A stretch of DNA of 64,000 nucleotides, from contig PLJH01000141.1 of assembly GCA_003139615.1 (NCBI GenBank), positions 1-64,000 of the forward strand. Reading direction: 5' to 3'. This DNA is from Alphaproteobacteria bacterium (lineage in GTDB: Bacteria; Pseudomonadota; Alphaproteobacteria; Micropepsales; Micropepsaceae). Shown here piece by piece: positions 61,138-64,000 of the stretch. Position numbers and translations under genes: made by a program. Within the stretch, counting starts at the first letter, position 1; the number at the start of each line of letters is the position of its first letter. The notes under the pieces are model-generated. The model did not search any database. It was given only the letters and a program-made list of their open reading frames with translations, and was not told the origin of the DNA.

Positions 61138-61182
61138 TTCCTAAACCGTAGGCCGCGTGTTCGAATCACGCCGGGGTCGCCA
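61138..61182 (+). other. tRNA 3'-half fragment, putative attachment site
   Basis: The sequence has the anticodon-loop end (CCTAAA; matching tRNA-Arg CCT type), a T-arm (GCGTG-TTCGAAT-CACGC), the acceptor strand CGGGGTC, a discriminator base and CCA. The 5' half of the tRNA is absent on either side. An 8-base inverted repeat (GGTTTAGG at 61098-61105 with CCTAAACC at 61140-61147) flanks it. It marks the crossover site left by integration. Confidence 0.75.
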
Positions 61183-61238
61183 TATCGACAAAATGTTGCC
61201 TTGTGCAATTTGCAAATCTCGATAACGGAGCCCCCACC

Positions 61239-62033
61239 GTGACGAACCTCGTGAACATCACCGATGTCGGTCACGTGCGGACCATCACGCTCAACCGGCC
61301 GGAGAAGAAGAATGCGCTGAGCGATGAACTCGCCTGGGGCGTGGTGACCGCCATCGACGATGCGGCGCGCGACGACAATGTGTGGGTGGTCGCGATCACG
61401 GGAACGGGCGATTCCTTTTGCGCGGGGATCGACCTTTCGGGCGCGGAACACTTCTCGCCGTGGTCGCCGCAAACGGCGCAACTCGACGACCTGCATTGGG
61501 TGGGACATTTCCTGCTCGCGATCCGCAAGCGTTGCGACAAGCCCGTCGTCGGCGGCATCAATGGCGTCGCAGTGGGCGCAGGGCTGGGCCTTGCGATGGC
61601 GACGGATGTCAGGCTCGTCGCCAGGAGCGCGAAACTGATGGCCGGCTATACGCGCATCGGCGGTTCGCCGGATGGCGGCCTCACCATCACCTTGCCGCAG
61701 ACGATGGGCTACGAAAACGCGATGCGCTTCATGATGGAGAACCGCACCGTGCAGGGCAACGAAGCGGTGCGCCTGGGCATGGCAGGCGAAGTCATCGACG
61801 ACGCCCAGTTCTCGGATCGCCTCGCCGCCTATTGCGAGGAATTATGCGCGTGGTCGCCGATCACCTTGCGGCTTCTCAAACGCGGCATGGCGAAATCGCT
61901 CGAAACATCGGACCTCGAGCAGCAGTTGCGCTACGAACTCTCCAACATCCGCATCGCATTCGGCAGCGAGGATGGGAAGGAAGCGCGCAAGGCCTTCTTC
62001 GAAAAGCGCAAGCCCGTGTTCAAGGGGAAGTGA
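61239..62033 (+). CDS. Enoyl-CoA hydratase/isomerase (crotonase family)
   Basis: The protein has 264 residues from the GTG at 61239 (GGAG upstream). Crotonase features: ITLNRPEKKNALSDEL, the oxyanion loops DSFCAGIDLSG and GVAVGAGLGLAMATDVRLVA, and a C-terminal FEKRKPVFKG. It acts on a fatty or aromatic acyl-CoA; the exact substrate is unclear. It is probably the first core-genome gene to the right of the island. Confidence 0.88.
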   Translation: MTNLVNITDVGHVRTITLNRPEKKNALSDELAWGVVTAIDDAARDDNVWVVAITGTGDSFCAGIDLSGAEHFSPWSPQTAQLDDLHWVGHFLLAIRKRCDKPVVGGINGVAVGAGLGLAMATDVRLVARSAKLMAGYTRIGGSPDGGLTITLPQTMGYENAMRFMMENRTVQGNEAVRLGMAGEVIDDAQFSDRLAAYCEELCAWSPITLRLLKRGMAKSLETSDLEQQLRYELSNIRIAFGSEDGKEARKAFFEKRKPVFKGK

Positions 62034-62059
62034 AAAGCGACCGCGATTCGCAAACAGTC

Positions 62060-62626
62060 CTATTCGGGCTGACGCGTTAGTGCCTCCACATTCGCATTTG
62101 TCGTTGCGATCAACGCGTCTGCGACGGCGCCTGCTTTCACTGTGTTGCGGCTCATCAGCCAGCTGGAGATGAGCGCGATCTGCGACTCCGCGATCTGTGT
62201 GGCGATCATCGGCAGGGGCAACACCGGCCGCGCGACGCGCGACGAACGCAGCAATGCCGCCAGTCGCGGCTCGATCAATTCGGCGAGGCAGCGGGCCCAG
62301 ATGGCGCGAGCAGGCTCCGCGAAGAACACGCGGTTGAGCTTCCGCTGGCTGTGGAAATGCTCGAGCTGCGCGATGACGGCAGCGAGCGAAACTTCCTGCT
62401 CCACCAGCGCCGCAAGAGCACCGGACGGCCGCGCGAGGCTTTGCTTCAGGATGTCGTCCTTGCTGCGGAAATGCAGATAGAAGGTCGACCGGCCCACATT
62501 CGCGCGCGCGACGATATCTTCCACCGACACATCGGGAAATCCGCGCGTGAGCATCAACTCGACGAAGGCGTTCATCAACGCGGTCCGCGTGCGCGCGGTG
62601 CGGCGGTCAGGCTTCTTCGGCGGCAT
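62060..62626 (-). CDS. TetR-family transcriptional regulator
   Basis: The protein has 188 residues from the ATG at 62626. A TetR HTH is clear (VSVEDIVARANVGRSTFYLH then FRSKDDIL). It is convergent with the crotonase gene and may control nearby metabolic genes. Confidence 0.88.
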   Translation of the reverse strand: MPPKKPDRRTARTRTALMNAFVELMLTRGFPDVSVEDIVARANVGRSTFYLHFRSKDDILKQSLARPSGALAALVEQEVSLAAVIAQLEHFHSQRKLNRVFFAEPARAIWARCLAELIEPRLAALLRSSRVARPVLPLPMIATQIAESQIALISSWLMSRNTVKAGAVADALIATTNANVEALTRQPE

Positions 62627-62775
62627 GAGATGGTCCGTTCTGCGTCGGCGCCACATTGACCCCTTTGCGAGGCCCGCGCCAATCCGCTTGCGAGACAAAT
62701 AACGGCCAATGTCCAGAAATGGACGGGAGTGCTCCGGCCGCCAACAACAAATTCTCCCAGCAAGATAAACGTCAA

Positions 62776-62844
62776 GGGACCGCGGGCATCCCGCCCGCAT
62801 TAAGCGTCGAAAATAGGAAAAGGCGGGCGGGATGCCCGAGGTCC
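62776..62844. repeat. REP-like inverted repeat
   Basis: Two arms of about 21 bases (sharing GCGGGCGGGATGCCCG) are complementary with one mismatch, around a ~24-base loop. It is a typical intergenic palindromic element and lies just before the next gene's ribosome site. Confidence 0.65.
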
Positions 62845-62864
62845 ATCGACAGGAATCAGATTTC

Positions 62865-63515
62865 ATGACCGACGACAAAAGCGAACGCACAGCGGGAATT
62901 CTACTGCTGCTCACCGCACTCGCATCGCTTGCGCTGCTGGCTGCACATCCGGGCGAGACGGCGACGACGTTTGCCGGCGTGCTGAAGGAAGAAGCCGCAA
63001 ATCGCAGCGTCGCGGGCCCGGTGCATGGCGGATACATTGCGGTGCTTGTGTTGCAGATTATCGGCTACGTAAAGCTGTCCGCGCGGCTCGATCTGCGCCG
63101 GCTCTTGCCTCTGGCCGGCATCGTGTTCTTTGCAGCGGGAACCGTCTTTCTGTCCGCATCGCTTCTGCTCGACGGACTCGTGATCCCAGCGCTCGCTGCA
63201 CGCTACGACGACGTGCCCGCGAAAATCGAGTCTGCGCGCGCCTTGTTCGTGTTCTGCGAGACGGCGATCGGATTTCTGATGCCTATCGGGCTTATGTTCC
63301 AGGGTGCGTCCATCGCGAGTTGGGGCGCCGCGTTGTGGCGCAGATCTCGCATCGCCGGCGGGATCGGGGTTCTGTTCGGGCTCCTCATGCTGGGCGCACT
63401 TACCGCAAACTTTGCACGGCCAAATCCCGTGTTCCTGATGGGATCTCTGATCGCCCCCATGCTTTGGGCTTTCGTCGCGGCGTGGCTGCTGATCCGGCGA
63501 AACACCGCGGAGTGA
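62865..63515 (+). CDS. Polytopic membrane protein
   Basis: The protein has 216 residues from the ATG at 62865, with AGGAAT 7 bases upstream. About six transmembrane helices are seen (GILLLLTALASLALLAAHPG, GYIAVLVLQIIGYVKLSA, LLPLAGIVFFAAGTVFLSAS). No family is recognised. Confidence 0.65.
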   Translation: MTDDKSERTAGILLLLTALASLALLAAHPGETATTFAGVLKEEAANRSVAGPVHGGYIAVLVLQIIGYVKLSARLDLRRLLPLAGIVFFAAGTVFLSASLLLDGLVIPALAARYDDVPAKIESARALFVFCETAIGFLMPIGLMFQGASIASWGAALWRRSRIAGGIGVLFGLLMLGALTANFARPNPVFLMGSLIAPMLWAFVAAWLLIRRNTAE

Positions 63516-63596
63516 CGCGAATTGCATAGAATTGCTTAAGAGCATGTAACCCGGCCGGCGCTGGAGTCGGGTCCGAAAATCGTACGCCACCGGACA

Positions 63597-63992
63597 ATGA
63601 AGAACGCGCTTCCGCTCGCACTCGCGATTGTCGCACGCGGCGTCGCGGGCATTGTCTGGGGCACGTTTCGCCCCGAGCGTGCCGAAGCGCTGGCCGCTGC
63701 CCGGCCCGGCACGATTGCCGCAGCTACCGCTGCGGATCATGTCGGCCAATCGGTTACCGTAGAAGGAATTGTCGCCCAGGTTCCTATCGCCGAGCGCGCC
63801 ACCTTCATCGATATCCGGACTTCCTATCCCGATGAGGATTTCGTGGGCGTGATATTTCCCGAAGATTTCGGCACCTTCCCGAATGCAACCGCATTGGAAG
63901 GCAAAACGGTCGACATCGGCGGCACGATTCAGCTTTATCGCGGGAAGCCCGAAATCGTTCTGCGATCTGCGAGCCAGATCCGAATCGAGTGA
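63597..63992 (+). CDS. Exported OB-fold protein
   Basis: The protein has 131 residues. An N-terminal signal or anchor (LPLALAIVARGVAGIVWG) is followed by an OB-fold of the bOB/tRNA-anti type: GQSVTVEGIVAQVPIAERAT, then TFIDIRTSYPDEDFVGVIFP and GGTIQLYRGKPEIVL. It probably binds a ligand in the periplasm. Confidence 0.65.
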   Translation: MKNALPLALAIVARGVAGIVWGTFRPERAEALAAARPGTIAAATAADHVGQSVTVEGIVAQVPIAERATFIDIRTSYPDEDFVGVIFPEDFGTFPNATALEGKTVDIGGTIQLYRGKPEIVLRSASQIRIE

Positions 63993-64000
63993 ACCCGCAA

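Noticed and set aside
61138-61182. Functional tRNA gene
   Set aside because: The D-arm, anticodon 5' stem and 5' acceptor strand are missing upstream.
62627-63037. Longer start for the TetR regulator at 63037
   Set aside because: It overlaps the divergent membrane protein; the HTH follows the ATG at 62626.

Overview
The window looks like an alphaproteobacterial chromosome segment. It is GC-rich, encodes a MucR/Ros-type regulator and has alphaproteobacterial-style mobile-element genes; I cannot name a genus. The left ~36 kb is accessory DNA. Positions ~2.1-11.4 kb and ~31.4-35.9 kb hold mobile-element housekeeping genes: an ArdC-like antirestriction protein, a small helix-turn-helix (HTH) protein, an ATPase, a large serine recombinase, two TraD/HerA-like DNA-pumping ATPases, a long ParB, an AlpA-type regulator and a replication-relaxation protein. 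Between them (~11.7-31 kb) lies a cargo region.

The most striking cargo is a tight minus-strand operon (23362 down to 14230). In transcription order it encodes a 60-aa protein, a stand-alone E2-like conjugating enzyme, a second E2 fused behind a Phd/YefM antitoxin-like domain, a ThiF/E1-like adenylyltransferase, a JAB/JAMM peptidase, a metallo-beta-lactamase (MBL)-fold protein, a kinase-like/UPF1-type helicase of ~1,195 aa, and a protein with two phospholipase D HxK motifs. A patatin-like phospholipase is transcribed divergently from a shared 143-bp region with an inverted repeat. I read this as a ubiquitin-like conjugation defence system with nuclease and membrane-attack arms. Other cargo: an HTH/M20 peptidase pair, a broken HNH-like gene, a VUT transporter and an FRG-domain protein with interlocked start codons, a cytoplasmic solute-binding-like protein, and a small peptide gene next to a YcaO enzyme (possible peptide-modification locus).

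From 36 to 39 kb is a junkyard: an aldo/keto reductase tail, a broken REP-associated transposase, two small genes, and an IS3-family element abutting the start of another IS3-type transposase. A 2,394-aa RHS/YD-repeat secreted protein follows (39.1-46.3 kb).

From 47 to 58.5 kb is a type II secretion system (T2SS) in two convergent operons: gspK-E-G on plus, and gspF-H-I-J-L-M-C-D on minus. A secreted protein with one YD repeat and tandem Ig/cadherin-like repeats sits 4 bp upstream of gspK and is a candidate substrate. A TonB/TolA-like protein follows.

A tyrosine integrase (59.9-61.0 kb) lies next to an isolated 3' half of a tRNA gene (61138-61182), which marks an island boundary. To its right are ordinary chromosomal genes: a crotonase, a TetR regulator, a membrane protein and an exported OB-fold protein.

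Recurring regulatory motifs stand out in the mobile regions: four related TCTTGACA palindromes around the serine-recombinase module, and inverted repeats that cover the Shine-Dalgarno sequences of ardC and alpA.
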